64,000 nt of DNA from CAVRZJ01 sp964594125. GTDB lineage: Bacteria; Acidobacteriota; Thermoanaerobaculia; Thermoanaerobaculales; Thermoanaerobaculaceae. A program made the position numbers and the translations under genes. The notes under the pieces were generated by a model. The model made no database searches and was not told the origin of the DNA. It saw only the letters and a list, made by a program, of their open reading frames with translations. This document shows positions 8,266-16,829 of this stretch, piece after piece (the stretch's first letter is position 1; each line of letters begins with the position of its first letter). Location: positions 1 to 64,000 of the forward strand of contig CAZQLL010000003.1 of the NCBI GenBank assembly GCA_964594125.1, given 5' to 3'.

Positions 8266-9495
8266 CTACAGCCTCAGCGCCACGACGGGGTCGAGGCTCG
8301 CGGCGGTGCGCGCCGGGAAGTACCCGGCGAGCACCCCGATCAGGCCGAGCACCGCCGCGGTCATCACCGCCACCGGCAGCGAGATCGCCGGCACGCCGAC
8401 GTACCCCTGCAGCGACGCCGGGAACGAGGCGCAGATCGCGAAAGCGATCGCGAAGCCCAGCGCGCCGCCGGCGAACGTCAGGGTGAGCGTCTCGAACATG
8501 AACTGGCCGACGACGTAGCGCTTCCTGGCGCCGAGCGCCATCTTGAGGCCGATCTCCCTGGTGCGCTCCTCGACGACGACGTGCATGATGTTCGACACGC
8601 CGATCCCGCCCACCACCAGCGTCAGCGCCCCGACGATTCCTAGGAACAGGCGGAATCCCACCATGAACGTGTCGATGAAGTCGAAGTTCTCGGTGGTGTC
8701 CCACATCCCGACCGCCTCGGTGTCCTCGGGGTCGAAGTCGTGGAGGCGGGCGAGCGCGGCGACCACGCCCTTGCGCGCCTCCTTCGCGTCCTCACGGTGC
8801 GCGACCTGGAACACGAAGTTGTCGACGTACTTGCGGTTGTACACCGCCTTGAACGTCGAGACGGGAACGATCGCGCGGTCGTTGTCGCGGTTGTTGTAGG
8901 AGGAGTCCTGCTCCTTCTCCATCATCACGCCGATCACCATGAACGGCACGCCGTTGATCTGGACGAAGTGCCCGACCGCCTCGTCGACGCCGAACAGGTC
9001 GTTCGCCAGCTTGTCGCCGAGGAAGACGACACGGCGACGGTGCGCGACATCGGGGCCGTTGACGAAGCGGCCGCCCTCGCCGGCGATGATGTTGCGCATC
9101 TCGGCGAACTCGACGTTGGTGCCCGAAGTCCCCGGCATGAACACCCTGGTGCCGTTCTTGAAGCGCATGTTCCAGGCGGAGAACTCGCCGGAGAGGCGGG
9201 TGACCAGCGGCACCTCGGCACGCACGTGCTCGAGGTCCTCCTCGGTGACGCGCACGCGGCGGCCGCGCGGCAGACCCTCCCACGGCTTCGAGGTGCGCGA
9301 CGGCCAGGCGATGATGATGTTCTCGCCGAGGCCCTTCATGCTCTTGATGAGCTGCCCGTGCAGCCCCTCGCCGAACGCGAGCAGCAGCGTCACGGCGACC
9401 GTGCCCCAGACGATCCCGAACAGCGTCAAAAACGTCCGCAGCTTCTGGCTGCGCACGTCGCGCAGGAGCTGGAGGAGGTAGCTGCGCAGGGCCAT
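8266..9495 (-). CDS. MacB-family ABC transporter permease (second paralog)
   Basis: This 409-residue paralog of the neighbouring permease has the same plan: an N-terminal helix (LRTFLTLFGIVWGTVAVTLLLAF interrupted by the usual GxxWG), a periplasmic MacB_PCD domain, and three C-terminal helices with VGGIGVSNIMHVVVEERTRE. The family hallmark GxRxxxG-like coupling region (EIGLKMALGARKRYVV) is present. The two permeases are clearly diverged duplicates, suggesting an obligate heterodimer. It lies about 100 bases downstream of the adaptor gene, and that spacer holds a long hairpin (9561-9596). Two dedicated permeases per ATPase and adaptor is seen in Acidobacteriota and Bacteroidota efflux loci. 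Confidence 0.9.
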   Translation of the reverse strand: MALRSYLLQLLRDVRSQKLRTFLTLFGIVWGTVAVTLLLAFGEGLHGQLIKSMKGLGENIIIAWPSRTSKPWEGLPRGRRVRVTEEDLEHVRAEVPLVTRLSGEFSAWNMRFKNGTRVFMPGTSGTNVEFAEMRNIIAGEGGRFVNGPDVAHRRRVVFLGDKLANDLFGVDEAVGHFVQINGVPFMVIGVMMEKEQDSSYNNRDNDRAIVPVSTFKAVYNRKYVDNFVFQVAHREDAKEARKGVVAALARLHDFDPEDTEAVGMWDTTENFDFIDTFMVGFRLFLGIVGALTLVVGGIGVSNIMHVVVEERTREIGLKMALGARKRYVVGQFMFETLTLTFAGGALGFAIAFAICASFPASLQGYVGVPAISLPVAVMTAAVLGLIGVLAGYFPARTAASLDPVVALRL

Positions 9496-9560
9496 GGGTC
9501 TCTCGTCGTCCCTTTCGTCCGGTTCCCGTCCGACCGCCTCGCGCTCGCGGCGGCTCGGGA

Positions 9561-9596
9561 TGACACCCGCGCGCCGCCTGCGGCGCGCGGGTGTCA
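9561..9596. repeat. 17-bp inverted repeat across the adaptor stop codon
   Basis: A perfect 17+17 inverted repeat with a 2-base centre (arm TGACACCCGCGCGCCGC) overlaps the TGA of the adaptor gene at 9594-9596. It has no T-run. It could be a processing or attenuation hairpin that sets adaptor versus permease levels. Confidence 0.75.
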
Positions 9597-10700
9597 GTTG
9601 CCCGTGATCTGCTTCGGCGGGCGCTGCACCACCTGGTCGCCCTCGGCGAGCCCGTCGAGAACCTCGGTGTTGAGCCCGTCCGACAGGCCGACCTTGATCT
9701 CCTTCTTCGCGGGCTCCGCCTTCGGCTCGGCCGGCGGCAGCTCGACGAACGCCTTCTCCTTCTCGAACGTGATCAGGCGCTCGGGCAACACCAGGATCTC
9801 CTTCTTCTCCTGAATGATGATGTCGGCGTTGGCGGAGTACCCGGCGCGCAGGGTGGCGGCGCCGGCATCCTCGATCGCCACCTCGACGTCGAACAGCGTC
9901 GAGCCCTCCTTCTCCACCGCCTTGGGCGCGATGCGGGTCAACCGCCCCTGCACGGCGTTGTCGGGCAGCGCCCCGACCTTGATGCGGACCGGCATCCCTT
10001 CCTTGAGCTTGCCGACGTCGATCTCGTCGACGGTACCCTTGAAGAGGATCGTGCCCATATCCGCCATCGTCATCAGCGGCGTGCCGGCCTGGTAGGAGGT
10101 GAGCGGCACCACCGGGTCGCCGGGGTTGACGTGGCGCTGCAGCACGGTGCCGGACGCCGGGGCGCGGATCACCGAGTCGACGCCGCCGTGCGCGCGGGTG
10201 ATCTTCCCTTCCTTGGTCAGCGCCAGCCGCTCGCGCGCCATCTCGAGCTCGATGCGCGCCTGGTCGAATGACTTGCGGGCCACGTCCGCCTGCTCCTGCG
10301 AGAGGATGCCGTCGGCGGTGAGCTTCTGGTTGCGGTCGTGGTCGAGCTTGGCCTTGGCGTAGGTGATCTCCGCCAGCTCGACCTTGCGCTCCACCTCGTT
10401 GAGCTCCATCGGCGTCGGGTCGGGAATGATGGTGAACAGCGGCTGCCCGAACTCGACGCGGTCGCCCACCTCGGCGAAGCACTCCTTGACGATGCCGGAG
10501 ATCTGCGACTTCACCTGGATCTCCTGGCGGGGGACGACCTGGCCGGTGGCGAGCGCCTTGTCGACGATGGTGCCGCGCTCGACCTTGACCAGCTTGAGCC
10601 CGTCGTCCTTGCCCTTGCCGTCGCGCGCCGCGAGCACCGCCCCGGCCGCCACGCCGGCGACGACGAGGACGCCTAAGGTGATCTTCACGATCCTGCTCAT
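9594..10700 (-). CDS. Efflux periplasmic adaptor (MacA/HlyD family)
   Basis: This 368-residue membrane-fusion protein has an N-terminal membrane anchor (about residues 5-25, ITLGVLVVAGVAAGAVLA). A split biotinyl/lipoyl-like hairpin domain follows (QVKSQISGIVKECFAEVGD and later VIRAPASGTVLQRHVNPGD), then a coiled-coil hairpin rich in Glu, Lys and Arg (about 90-160) and beta-barrel domains (VDEIDVGKLKEGMPVRIKVG). It would link the inner-membrane MacB-type permeases to an outer-membrane channel, which is not encoded here. It is the first gene of the operon and divergent from the symporter gene. The ATG at 10700 fits the start of the membrane anchor. Confidence 0.92.
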   Translation of the reverse strand: MSRIVKITLGVLVVAGVAAGAVLAARDGKGKDDGLKLVKVERGTIVDKALATGQVVPRQEIQVKSQISGIVKECFAEVGDRVEFGQPLFTIIPDPTPMELNEVERKVELAEITYAKAKLDHDRNQKLTADGILSQEQADVARKSFDQARIELEMARERLALTKEGKITRAHGGVDSVIRAPASGTVLQRHVNPGDPVVPLTSYQAGTPLMTMADMGTILFKGTVDEIDVGKLKEGMPVRIKVGALPDNAVQGRLTRIAPKAVEKEGSTLFDVEVAIEDAGAATLRAGYSANADIIIQEKKEILVLPERLITFEKEKAFVELPPAEPKAEPAKKEIKVGLSDGLNTEVLDGLAEGDQVVQRPPKQITGN

Positions 10701-10808
10701 TGCCGTCCGCCCTTCCAGCCGCCGGTCGGGAACTCGGTGTCGTCGCCCCCCGCGCCCCGGCCCGCTCTCTGGGGTACATACGAGAGAGCCGCACCGCAGG
10801 TTCGACCC

Positions 10809-10814
10809 TATACT
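10809..10814 (+). promoter_or_regulatory. -10-like box TATACT for a leaderless GTG start
   Basis: TATACT ends 6 bases before the GTG at 10821, so transcription would begin at about the start codon. No good -35 box is visible, and there is no Shine-Dalgarno sequence before the GTG. Confidence 0.4.
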
Positions 10815-10820
10815 TCGCCG

Positions 10821-12398
10821 GTGGACCCGGTGGTTCTCGTCGCGCTCGCTGTCTACGCCGCCGCGCTGCTCGCCGTGGCCCGGCGGGGGAGCGGGCGCAC
10901 GGCGGTCGACTACCTGCTCGACGGCCGGCGGCTGACGCTGCCCGCCTTCGTCGCCACGCTCGTCTCGACGTGGTACGGCGGCGTGCTCGGCGTCGGCGAG
11001 TACGCCTACCGCTTCGGGATCTCCAACTGGCTCGTGATGGGGGTGCCGTACTACCTGGCGGCGCTCCTGTTCGCGTTCGTGCTCGCCGGCCGCGTGCGCG
11101 CCTCCGCCGCTCTCTCTATCCCCGACCAGCTCCGCGCCGCCTACGGCCCGGCGGCGGCGCGCGTCGGCGCCGGCCTGGTGCTGCTGCTCGCGGTGCCGGC
11201 GGCGTACGTGCTGATGCTCGGCGAGCTGCTCGAACTGTACGCCGGCATCGCGCTGCCGCTCGCGGTCGTGCTCGGCACCGCTTTCACCGTGGCCTACGTC
11301 GCGTTCGGCGGGTTCCGCGCCGTCGTCCGCACCAACGAGGTGCAGTTCGTGCTGATGTTCGCCGCATTCCTCGTCCTCCTCCCGGCCGCGCTGTGGCGGA
11401 TCGGAGGCCCAGCCGCGCTGTGGTCGGCGCTGCCTGCCGCGAGCCGCGCATGGGACGGCGGCGCCGGCGCCCAGTACGTGGTGGTCTGGTACTTCATCGC
11501 GCTTCAGACGCTGGTCGATCCGACGTTCTACCAGCGCTGCTACGCCGCCGAGAGCCCCGCGACCGCCCGCCGCGGAATCCTGATCTCGGTGGGTTTCTGG
11601 GTGCTGTTCGACATGCTCACCACGTTCTCCGGGCTCGCCGCGCGGGTGCTGATGCCCGACCTCGCCGACCCCGCCATGGCCTACCCCGAGCTCGGGCGCC
11701 TGGTGCTGCCGCGCCTCGCCAACGCGCTGTTCGCGGTCGGGCTGTTCGCGACCGTGATGTCCACCGCGCACTCGTACCTGTTCCTCGGGGCCGCGACGCT
11801 CGGCCACGACGTCGCCCCCGAGCTCGCCGGCCGCGTCGACGAGCGCCGCTGGACGATGATCGGGCTCGCCGCCGTCGGCACCGCGGCGGTGACGATCGCC
11901 CTGGCACTGCGGAGCATCATCGGCATCTGGCACGACGTCGGCAGCGTCGTCACCGCGGCGCTGCTGCTGCCGCTGGCGCTCTCGCACTTCCCGCCGCAGT
12001 GGCGCTACGCCCCGCGGGCGGCCGCCCCGGCGATGCTCGCCGCCGCCGGCGTCTGCGTCGCCTGGCTGGTCGCCGCGCGCGGCGGCGGCGCCTACCCGCT
12101 CGGCGTCGAGCCGATCTTCCCGGCGCTCCTCGTCGCGGGGCTCGCGTGGCTCCTGCCGCGTGTGCCGCGGCGGCCACCGGCGCCGCGCCCGGCGCCGCCG
12201 GTGGCGGCAGCCGACCCCAAGCGCACGATCAGGAGCGACTGCGGCGGCGTCCGGCACGGCGCCGGCGAGGGCGAGCGCACGGTCGCCACCGACCGCGACC
12301 GCACCCGCATCGACCATGGCGACCGGACGGTCGTGGCGTCCCCTGCCCCCGCTCCGACCTCCGGCAGCGAGAACGACCGCACCCGCCGCCTGTCCTGA
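10821..12398 (+). CDS. Sodium:solute symporter (SSS family)
   Basis: This membrane protein of about 525 residues has some 12-13 hydrophobic helices. N-terminal RRGSGRTAVDYLLDGRRLTLPAFV and the STWYGGVLGVGEYAYRFG region match the SSS family core, as do the later VDPTFYQRCYAAES and SAHSYLFLGAATLGHDV segments. It would import an organic solute with Na+; the substrate is not predictable. The last 75 residues after the final helix are Pro-, Arg- and Asp-rich and look disordered, an extension unlike normal family members. The GTG at 10821 was chosen because it directly precedes the first helix and follows a -10-like box; an in-frame ATG at 10737 would add 28 unconvincing residues. Confidence 0.88.
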   Translation: MDPVVLVALAVYAAALLAVARRGSGRTAVDYLLDGRRLTLPAFVATLVSTWYGGVLGVGEYAYRFGISNWLVMGVPYYLAALLFAFVLAGRVRASAALSIPDQLRAAYGPAAARVGAGLVLLLAVPAAYVLMLGELLELYAGIALPLAVVLGTAFTVAYVAFGGFRAVVRTNEVQFVLMFAAFLVLLPAALWRIGGPAALWSALPAASRAWDGGAGAQYVVVWYFIALQTLVDPTFYQRCYAAESPATARRGILISVGFWVLFDMLTTFSGLAARVLMPDLADPAMAYPELGRLVLPRLANALFAVGLFATVMSTAHSYLFLGAATLGHDVAPELAGRVDERRWTMIGLAAVGTAAVTIALALRSIIGIWHDVGSVVTAALLLPLALSHFPPQWRYAPRAAAPAMLAAAGVCVAWLVAARGGGAYPLGVEPIFPALLVAGLAWLLPRVPRRPPAPRPAPPVAAADPKRTIRSDCGGVRHGAGEGERTVATDRDRTRIDHGDRTVVASPAPAPTSGSENDRTRRLS

Positions 12399-12438
12399 CC
12401 CGCTCAGTGTTCAGAAGGTCCCTCCAAGAACCCCGGGA

Positions 12439-12505
12439 GCGCGGGCGCCCTCGCCCGCGCGGAGGTCCTGCTCTGCGGCGCCCGGGCCGGCGAGGGCGCC
12501 GGCCC
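12439..12505. repeat. Paired-hairpin element with complementary loops, copy 1
   Basis: A 9-bp stem (12439-12447 with 12452-12460) closes loop CCCT. A second 9-bp stem (12484-12492 with 12497-12505) closes loop AGGG. The loops are complementary and could kiss. Related copies are at 29838-29904, 44620-44771, 44772-44902 and 61734-61885. It sits in the 296-base gap between the symporter and the TPR gene. Confidence 0.8.
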
Positions 12506-12694
12506 TCCCACGTATCTTCATGGTCCGGGGTGAAGCGCGCCTCACAGAGACTCCGAGGACGCTTCCGTCACGCGCGGATTTTCGGGACCTGTAGATCCGG
12601 CGCCTCGCCGCGGGCGCGGCGGCAGGCCCGGTGGCGCCCGCGACATCACGCCGCAGCGGCGCCGCTTGCTACACTTGCCGCAGGGAGCCCGCCA

Positions 12695-13453
12695 ATGTCG
12701 AGATCACCCCGTCGCCACGCGATCGTCCTCGTTCTTCTCGCGGCCGTCTGCACGGCCGCGGCAGCCGCCGCCCAGGAGGCGACACCGCTCGAGCGCGCGA
12801 TCGCGGCATACGAGGCGCGCGCCGACGCCGCCCAGGCGAAGGCGGCGGTTGCGCTCTTCGCCGAGGCGGCGAAGGCCGACCAGGCCGCCTACGAGCCGCG
12901 CTGGCGCGGCGCCGCCGCGGCGTACTACTACGGCACGTACCCACGGGAGGACGCTCCCGACACGGAGAAGATGACGATTTTCCAGCGCGGCATCGACCTC
13001 GCCAAGGAGGCCGTCGCGCTGCAACCGAAGGGTGTCGAGGGGCACTTCTGGCTCGGCGTGCTGTACGGCGTCTACGGCGAGGCCAAGGGGATCATGAAGT
13101 CGCTGTCGCTGGTGCCCGAGATCAAGGAGGAGATGCGCATCTGCCTCGAGCTCGACCCCTCGTTCGAAGGGTGGGGCGCCGACCGCGTCCTCGGCCGCAT
13201 GTTCTTCAAGCTGCCGTTCTTCAAGGGCGGCGACAACAAGAAGTCGATCGAGCACCTCGAGCGCTCGCTCGCCGGCGCTCCCACCAACGCGCTCACCCGC
13301 GTCTACCTCGCCGCCACCTACAAGTCGGAGGGAATGAAGGACAAGGCGCGCGAGCAGTGCCGGCACGTCGTCGACATGCAGCCCGACCCCCGCTGGGCGC
13401 CCGAGCACCCCTGGATCAGGCGCCAGGCCGAGGCGCTCCTGAAGAAGCTGTAG
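12695..13453 (+). CDS. Exported TPR protein, TRAP-associated TatT-like
   Basis: This 252-residue protein has a clear signal peptide (RRHAIVLVLLAAVCTAAAAAAQ). Helical repeats follow, including YEPRWRGAAAAYYYGTY and GVEGHFWLGVLYGVYGEAKG. This arrangement resembles the TatT/TRAP-T-associated TPR proteins (GKGAFxWxGxxxGxxGxxxG region, then a LxLDPxFxxxGAxRVLGRMFFKLPFF segment). Family members are periplasmic and often neighbour TRAP transporters or efflux genes, but no TRAP transporter is seen here. AGGGAG lies 7 bases before the ATG. It is the first of four same-strand genes leading into the DUF362/polyferredoxin operon, though 145 bases separate it from the next. Confidence 0.8.
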   Translation: MSRSPRRHAIVLVLLAAVCTAAAAAAQEATPLERAIAAYEARADAAQAKAAVALFAEAAKADQAAYEPRWRGAAAAYYYGTYPREDAPDTEKMTIFQRGIDLAKEAVALQPKGVEGHFWLGVLYGVYGEAKGIMKSLSLVPEIKEEMRICLELDPSFEGWGADRVLGRMFFKLPFFKGGDNKKSIEHLERSLAGAPTNALTRVYLAATYKSEGMKDKAREQCRHVVDMQPDPRWAPEHPWIRRQAEALLKKL

Positions 13454-13598
13454 GGCGCCTTCCAGCTCCGACCTCGGCGCCCCGATCGAAGGCCGCGGCC
13501 GCAACACCGCACGGGTCTGGCCGTGGCCGCCGCGGTACGGGCATCGTTCCCGCGCCGCGGGGCTTGCCGGGCGCGGCGGGCGGCGGTACCGTGGCGGC

Positions 13599-14168
13599 GT
13601 GGGGGGAACGAACGCCTCGCCGCGCCCGCGCCTGTGGCACCTGCTGCTGCTCCTGCCGCTCGTCGCGGTGGCGCTGTGGATCGGCGAACGGTCGCGCCGC
13701 CTGCGCGACGACCCCGCCGAGGTGCTGCGCCACCTCAAGGCGGCACAGGCGCCGTCGCTCCCCGCGGCCGCCGCCGCCGGCGCCGCCGAGCGCACCGCGG
13801 TCGACGAGTACGACCGCGAGACGCTGTACGACTTCATCGACGGCGCCGCCGAGGGGTACATCGCCAACGGGTTCGAGCGCTGCGCCGCCGCCACCTACAC
13901 CTTCGCCGACGCCGGCGCCGCTCTCGAGGTCGCCGCCGAGGTGTACCGCTTCGCCGCGGACGCCGGCGCCGCCGCGCAGCTCGCGGCCGAGCGCCCGGCG
14001 GCGGGCGGCGAGCCGACCGACGTGCCGGGGGCGGTCTCGGACGGCAGCGTCCTCCTCCTCGCCGACGGCCGCGACCTGCTCAAGCTCACCTCGCTCGCCC
14101 CCGGCGCCGCCGGTGCGCCGCACCTCGAGCGCCTGGCCGCGGCGTGGCGGCAGGAGCGCGCGCGATGA
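13599..14168 (+). CDS. DUF6599-like membrane-anchored protein
   Basis: This 189-residue protein has one N-terminal helix (LWHLLLLLPLVAVALWIG) and an extracytoplasmic domain. The segment YDFIDGAAEGYIANGFERCA fits the DUF6599 family, whose members commonly sit beside DUF362 and polyferredoxin genes. The function is unknown. It starts at GTG and its TGA overlaps the ATG of the DUF362 gene by four bases (ATGA), so it is part of a tightly coupled three-gene unit. This coupling is the best clue to its job: an accessory to a periplasmic Fe-S or redox system. Confidence 0.72.
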   Translation: MGGTNASPRPRLWHLLLLLPLVAVALWIGERSRRLRDDPAEVLRHLKAAQAPSLPAAAAAGAAERTAVDEYDRETLYDFIDGAAEGYIANGFERCAAATYTFADAGAALEVAAEVYRFAADAGAAAQLAAERPAAGGEPTDVPGAVSDGSVLLLADGRDLLKLTSLAPGAAGAPHLERLAAAWRQERAR

Positions 14169-15136
14169 GCGATCCGGATGTCCCAGTCGTCGTGTCGCGC
14201 CGCGAGGCGTTGCTCCGGCTGTCCGCGACGGCGGTCGCCGCCGCCGCGCTCGGCGGCGGCGCGCTCGTGTTCCACAACCGCCGGACAACGTCGCCGAGCG
14301 CACCTCCGGTGCCCGACTGGCGGCGGCCGGACGCCGCCGGCGGTCGGAGCGCGACCGCCGCGCGCGGTGCCGACCCCGCCGCGAACGTGCGGCGGGCGAT
14401 CGCGGCGCTCGGCGGCATCGAGCGCTTCGTCGCGCGCGGCGAGCGCGTGCTGATCAAGCCGAACGTCGGCTGGGACCGCCTTCCCGAGCAGGCTGCCAAC
14501 ACCGACCCCGAGGTGGTCGCCGAGCTGGTCCGGCTCTGCCTCGGCGCCGGCGCAGCGCGCGTCGTGGTGACCGACATCTCGTGCAACGACCCGCGCCGGT
14601 GCTTCGCGCGCTCCGGCATCGCCGGCGCGGCGGCGGCGGCGGGCGCCACGGTGATCGAGTCCAGCGCCCTGAAGATGGCCCCGGCGACGCTCGCCGGCGC
14701 CGCGGCCGGGCTCGAGGTGGTCGAGGAGCTGCTGCGCGCCGAGCGGGTGATCAACGTGCCCGTCGTCAAGCACCACTCGCTGTCGCGCGCCACACTCGGC
14801 ATGAAGAACTGGTTCGGGGTGATCGGCACCGGCCGCAACCGCCTGCACCAGGACATTCACCGCGCGATCGCCGAGCTCGGCGCGACGTTCCGGCCGACGC
14901 TCACGGTCGTCGACGCCACCCGCGTGCTGCTCGCCGGCGGCCCGCAGGGCGGCTCGCTGGCCGACGTGCGCGCCGTCGGCGCCGTGGCCGCCGGCACCGA
15001 CCCGGTGCTGTGCGACGCCTGGGGGGCGGCGCAGCTCGGCCTTCCGCCGGGGGCGCTCGGCTTCGTCCGCGAAGCCGAGCAGCGCGGGCTCGGCCGATCG
15101 GACCTCGCGCTCGTCGAGGAGCTGGGCTCGTCGTGA
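14165..15136 (+). CDS. DUF362 protein with Tat leader
   Basis: This 323-residue protein has a twin-arginine-type leader at about residues 11-35 (SRREALLRLSATAVAAAALG), implying folded export. The rest is a DUF362 domain: VLIKPNVGWDR, TDPEVVAELVRLCLGAGA, VVTDISCNDP, VPVVKHHSLSRATLGMKN and VVDATRVLLAGGPQGG. DUF362 proteins are thought to be redox or Fe-S-linked but have no proven reaction. It overlaps both neighbours by four bases (ATGA before, GTGA after), placing it in an operon with the DUF6599-like protein and the polyferredoxin. A second DUF362 gene lies at 22117. Confidence 0.88.
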   Translation: MSDPDVPVVVSRREALLRLSATAVAAAALGGGALVFHNRRTTSPSAPPVPDWRRPDAAGGRSATAARGADPAANVRRAIAALGGIERFVARGERVLIKPNVGWDRLPEQAANTDPEVVAELVRLCLGAGAARVVVTDISCNDPRRCFARSGIAGAAAAAGATVIESSALKMAPATLAGAAAGLEVVEELLRAERVINVPVVKHHSLSRATLGMKNWFGVIGTGRNRLHQDIHRAIAELGATFRPTLTVVDATRVLLAGGPQGGSLADVRAVGAVAAGTDPVLCDAWGAAQLGLPPGALGFVREAEQRGLGRSDLALVEELGSS

Positions 15137-16662
15137 TCTGGATCAGGCGTGTCCGCATCGTCTACCAGGCGTTCTTCCTGCTGCTGTTCCTGTGGATGCT
15201 GCAGCGGCTGGCGGCGGGCGATCCGCGCGACCTGCCGTTCGCGGCGTATTTCCACGCCGATCCGCTGGCGGCGATCGGCGTCACCTTCGCGTCGGGGACG
15301 CTGCCCGGCGCGCTCGTCTGGTTCCTCGCGCTCGCCGCCCTGACGCTGGTGTTCGGGCGGGTGTTCTGCGGCTGGATCTGCCCGCTCGGGACGCTGCAGC
15401 AGCTCTCCTCGTGGCTGCTCTCGCCGCGCTCGAAGCGCGAGAGCCTGCTGGTCAACCGCTACCGCCGCTGGTACGCGATCAAGTACTACGTGCTCGCCGC
15501 GTTGCTCGCCGGCGCACTGCTCGGCAGCCTGCAGACCGGACTGCTCGACCCCCTCTCGCTGCTCGCGCGCGGCCTCGCTTCCGGCGTCTGGCCGGTGCTG
15601 CCGGGCGGCCGGCCGGTGCCCGGCGGCTGGCTGGCGGCGCTGCTGCTGCTCGCGATCGTGGCGGCCGGCCGCTGGATCCCGCGCCTGTTCTGCCGCGCGC
15701 TCTGCCCGCTCGGGGCGCTGCTCGGGGTGCTCGCCCGCTTCTCGCTGTTCCGCATCGAGCGCCGCGGCGACGCCTGCACGAGCTGCGTGCTGTGCACGTT
15801 CGCCTGCCAGGGCGCCGACGAGCCGCTCAAGGAGCACCGCGTCGGCGAGTGCCACGTCTGCCTCAACTGCCTGCAGGGGTGCCCGGAGAACGCGATCGGC
15901 TACCGGCTGCTGCCGGCGCTGCCGGCGCCGCCGCCGAAGCCGGACCTGTCGCGGCGCTACCTGATCGGGAGCACGGTCGGGGCGCTCGCGGTATTCCCGA
16001 TGCTGCGCGCCGCCGGCGGCGGCCGCGGCGCGGCGCGCGCCCGCCTGCTCCGCCCGCCGGGAGCGCTGCCGGAAGACGAGTTCCTCTCGCGTTGCGTCAA
16101 GTGCTCGCTGTGCCAGCAGGTGTGCCCGCCGCACGCGCTCCACCCCGCGATCTCCCAGGCCGGCGTCGAAGGGTTCTGGACGCCGGTGCTGATCCCCCGC
16201 CGCGGCTGGTGCGAGCTCGCCTGCACCCGCTGCGGCGAGGTGTGCCCGACCGGCGCGATCGCGCCGCTGACGGCGGCGCGCAAGGCCGGGTACGACGGCC
16301 GCCCGCCGGTGTCGATCGGCACCGCGTTCGTCGACCGCGGGCGCTGCCTGCCGTGGGCGATGGGGACGCCGTGCATCGTCTGCGAGGAGATGTGCCCGAC
16401 CGACCCCAAGGCGATCTGGTTCGAGGAGGTCGACGAGCGCGGGCGCGACGGCCGCACCGTCCACCTGCAGCGGCCGCTGGTCGAGCCGTCGAAGTGCGTC
16501 GGCTGCGGCATCTGCGAGAACCGCTGCCCGGTCGGCGAGGAGGCGGCGATCCGCGTCTACTCGGTGGGCGAGACGCGCGACCCGCTCAACCGCATGGTGC
16601 TCGGCGCCGGCGCGCCGTTGTTGGAGGGGAGGTCTCGCGACCTCCCCTCGGCGCCGAAGTGA
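15133..16662 (+). CDS. Membrane polyferredoxin, NapH/NosR-like
   Basis: This 509-residue membrane protein has about five helices. It has NapH-like CGWICPLGTLQQ and CRALCPLGALLG motifs in the N-terminal half, then cysteine clusters suited to several [4Fe-4S] centres: CTSCVLCTFACQG, CHVCLNCLQGCP, CVKCSLCQQVCPP, CTRCGEVCPTGA, CIVCEEMCPTDP and CVGCGICENRCPVG. It could pass electrons across the membrane to the exported DUF362 and MEMO-type partners. The GTG start overlaps the DUF362 stop (GTGA). Its own stop TGA lies in the loop of a hairpin of the triple-hairpin repeat (copy B), so the last residues (about RSRDLPSAPK) come from the repeat. Confidence 0.92.
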   Translation: MIWIRRVRIVYQAFFLLLFLWMLQRLAAGDPRDLPFAAYFHADPLAAIGVTFASGTLPGALVWFLALAALTLVFGRVFCGWICPLGTLQQLSSWLLSPRSKRESLLVNRYRRWYAIKYYVLAALLAGALLGSLQTGLLDPLSLLARGLASGVWPVLPGGRPVPGGWLAALLLLAIVAAGRWIPRLFCRALCPLGALLGVLARFSLFRIERRGDACTSCVLCTFACQGADEPLKEHRVGECHVCLNCLQGCPENAIGYRLLPALPAPPPKPDLSRRYLIGSTVGALAVFPMLRAAGGGRGAARARLLRPPGALPEDEFLSRCVKCSLCQQVCPPHALHPAISQAGVEGFWTPVLIPRRGWCELACTRCGEVCPTGAIAPLTAARKAGYDGRPPVSIGTAFVDRGRCLPWAMGTPCIVCEEMCPTDPKAIWFEEVDERGRDGRTVHLQRPLVEPSKCVGCGICENRCPVGEEAAIRVYSVGETRDPLNRMVLGAGAPLLEGRSRDLPSAPK

Positions 16663-16710
16663 ATTCGGCGCCTTCACCTCTCCGCGCCGGCGCCCCTGCC
16701 GGGGCGCCGG
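16624..16710. repeat. Triple-hairpin intergenic element, copy B
   Basis: Three stems are seen: 11 bp (16624-16634 with 16639-16649, loop TCGC), 9 bp (16650-16658 with 16664-16672, loop GTGAA), and 10 bp (16687-16696 with 16701-16710, loop TGCC). TTCACC follows the second stem and can pair with its loop. The polyferredoxin gene ends inside the second loop. Confidence 0.85.
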
Positions 16711-16829
16711 GCCGCCGAGGAACCGCGTTGGCGCTCGAGGGGGAGATCACGCGACCTCGGGCGCCGACATCAGCCGGCAGGCTCGCCTGCCCGTTGCAAT
16801 TCGGCTCGTTCCGTCCTATTCCTAGTCTC

